From Gemmatimonas sp. (GTDB taxonomy: Bacteria; Gemmatimonadota; Gemmatimonadetes; Gemmatimonadales; Gemmatimonadaceae), in assembly GCF_027531815.1 (NCBI RefSeq), contig NZ_JAPZSK010000007.1, forward strand, positions 82,701 through 146,700: a stretch of 64,000 nucleotides of DNA, written 5' to 3'. The notes under the pieces are model-generated. The model did not search any database, had not been told where the DNA came from, and worked only from the letters and a program-made list of their open reading frames with translations. Each line of letters begins with the position of its first letter. The stretch's first letter is position 1. Position numbers and translations under genes: made by a program. Below, in pieces: positions 63,730 through 64,000 of the stretch.

Positions 63730-63867
63730 GCATAACGACGCTTGCTGCTGATGAACGCGGTGCGGTAGCAATGGTGGGGCGGCCGCGATATAGACCATGA
63801 GCCGGTCTAGCGGCCGCCCCACCACTGCTTTCTGTTGAAGCGTTCACAGCAGAAGCTGGCGTTAGGC
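63730..63867 (+). other. attC site 5
   Basis: R'' is GCATAAC (63730-63736), R' is GTTAGGC (63861-63867). GCATAAC matches the reverse complement of the cassette start GTTATGC. GCTTGCTGCTGATGAACGC (63740-63758) pairs with GCGTTCACAGCAGAAGC (63840-63856) leaving only one G and one A unpaired, the textbook attC asymmetry. The apical part is a 15-base stem (TGGTGGGGCGGCCGC near 63773 with its complement near 63813). Confidence 0.93.
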
Positions 63868-63986
63868 GCATTGCGGGTCACTTACAAGCGGCACCTCGAG
63901 GATGTCCGTCCCACCGAAAAGATGCGCTGACCTAGGCTTGTTCACGCCTCGTAGCTGGTCATTTCACTATTGAGGAGTATTGCACC

Positions 63987-64000
63987 ATGCGTCATCGAGA
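63987..64000 (+). CDS. Start of the next cassette gene (cut by window edge)
   Basis: An ATG at 63987 has GAGGAG nine bases upstream (63972-63977) and begins MRHR before the window ends. Nothing can be said of the product. The roughly 120 bases between site 5 and this ATG hold no supported gene. Confidence 0.4.

Larger units (their letters stand above)
60593..64000 (+). mobile_element. Integron gene-cassette array (no integrase in window)
   Basis: Seven sites with the core GCGTT followed by RRRY-type bases lie at 60591, 60768, 61264, 61946, 62519, 63078 and 63859, all on the + strand. Between them lie small + strand genes. For four cassettes the start (for example GTTAGATGCG) is the reverse complement of the R'' box before the next site (CGCATCTAAC), which is the expected match for the two ends of an excised cassette. 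The cassettes span 60594-60770, 60771-61266, 61267-61948, 61949-62521, 62522-63080 and 63081-63861, with a further one running off the edge. The cassette genes are more varied in base use than the chromosome around them. The integrase gene is not present. Confidence 0.88.

Overview
The window is about two-thirds GC by eye and is packed with short-gap or overlapping genes using ATG and GTG starts. I infer a Gram-negative, soil-type bacterium, most likely Gemmatimonadota. The case rests on the mix: a sortilin-like BNR-repeat secreted protein, TonB receptors and plug proteins with carboxypeptidase-regulatory domains, a B12-dependent class II ribonucleotide reductase, many lipobox proteins, a PilT motor and a bacillithiol-type YpdA reductase. 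No rRNA or tRNA gene was seen, so the taxonomic call is an inference.

Regions 1-16 kb: the left edge cuts a glutamate formimidoyltransferase gene. Next come an inositol-monophosphatase gene divergent from trpS, then pilT, a DapA-family lyase/synthase, a DUF456 membrane protein, purA behind a clear terminator, ypdA and glyQS. A G-rich tandem repeat tract precedes a large secreted BNR-propeller protein with a coupled small lipoprotein. A minus-strand pair, beta-propeller phytase then TonB-dependent receptor (17.6 to 13.5 kb), looks like a phytate scavenging unit.

Regions 17.7-44.2 kb: an SDR, a GAF-domain protein and two small proteins (one resembling a ubiquitin-like beta-grasp protein) lead into a tightly coupled MoxR / DUF58 / BatA-N / DUF4175-like / DUF4159 / membrane-protein cluster (20.5-28.1 kb). 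Then follow an HDAC-family deacylase, CorA, a zinc-ribbon Ser/Thr kinase, a dipeptide epimerase, PriA, a class I aminotransferase, YceI, an acidic protein, a Fur-family regulator overlapping ccdA, an ABC exporter divergent from a glycine-zipper lipoprotein, gamma-glutamyltransferase and an outer-membrane protein.

Regions 44.3-60.4 kb: murQ, anmK and nagZ form an ATGA-coupled muropeptide recycling operon. It is followed by a PP2C phosphatase (opposite strand), an N-acetylmuramoyl-alanine amidase, a metallopeptidase/propeller/beta-barrel fusion, a plug-domain protein and a gamma-carbonic anhydrase. nrdJ (56.7-60.4 kb) carries a full intein with LAGLIDADG motifs, inserted immediately before the catalytic cysteine.

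Region 60.6-64.0 kb is the most striking part. I read it as an integron gene-cassette array: seven GCGTT/RRRY-type half sites, at least five of them belonging to foldable attC sites with the two unpaired bases typical of attC. Each cassette's 5' end matches the R'' box of its own attC. The cassettes encode an Ig-like lipoprotein, an unknown one-helix protein, a HicBA toxin-antitoxin pair and two small membrane proteins; another cassette runs off the right edge. No integrase gene is in the window. The array directly follows nrdJ.
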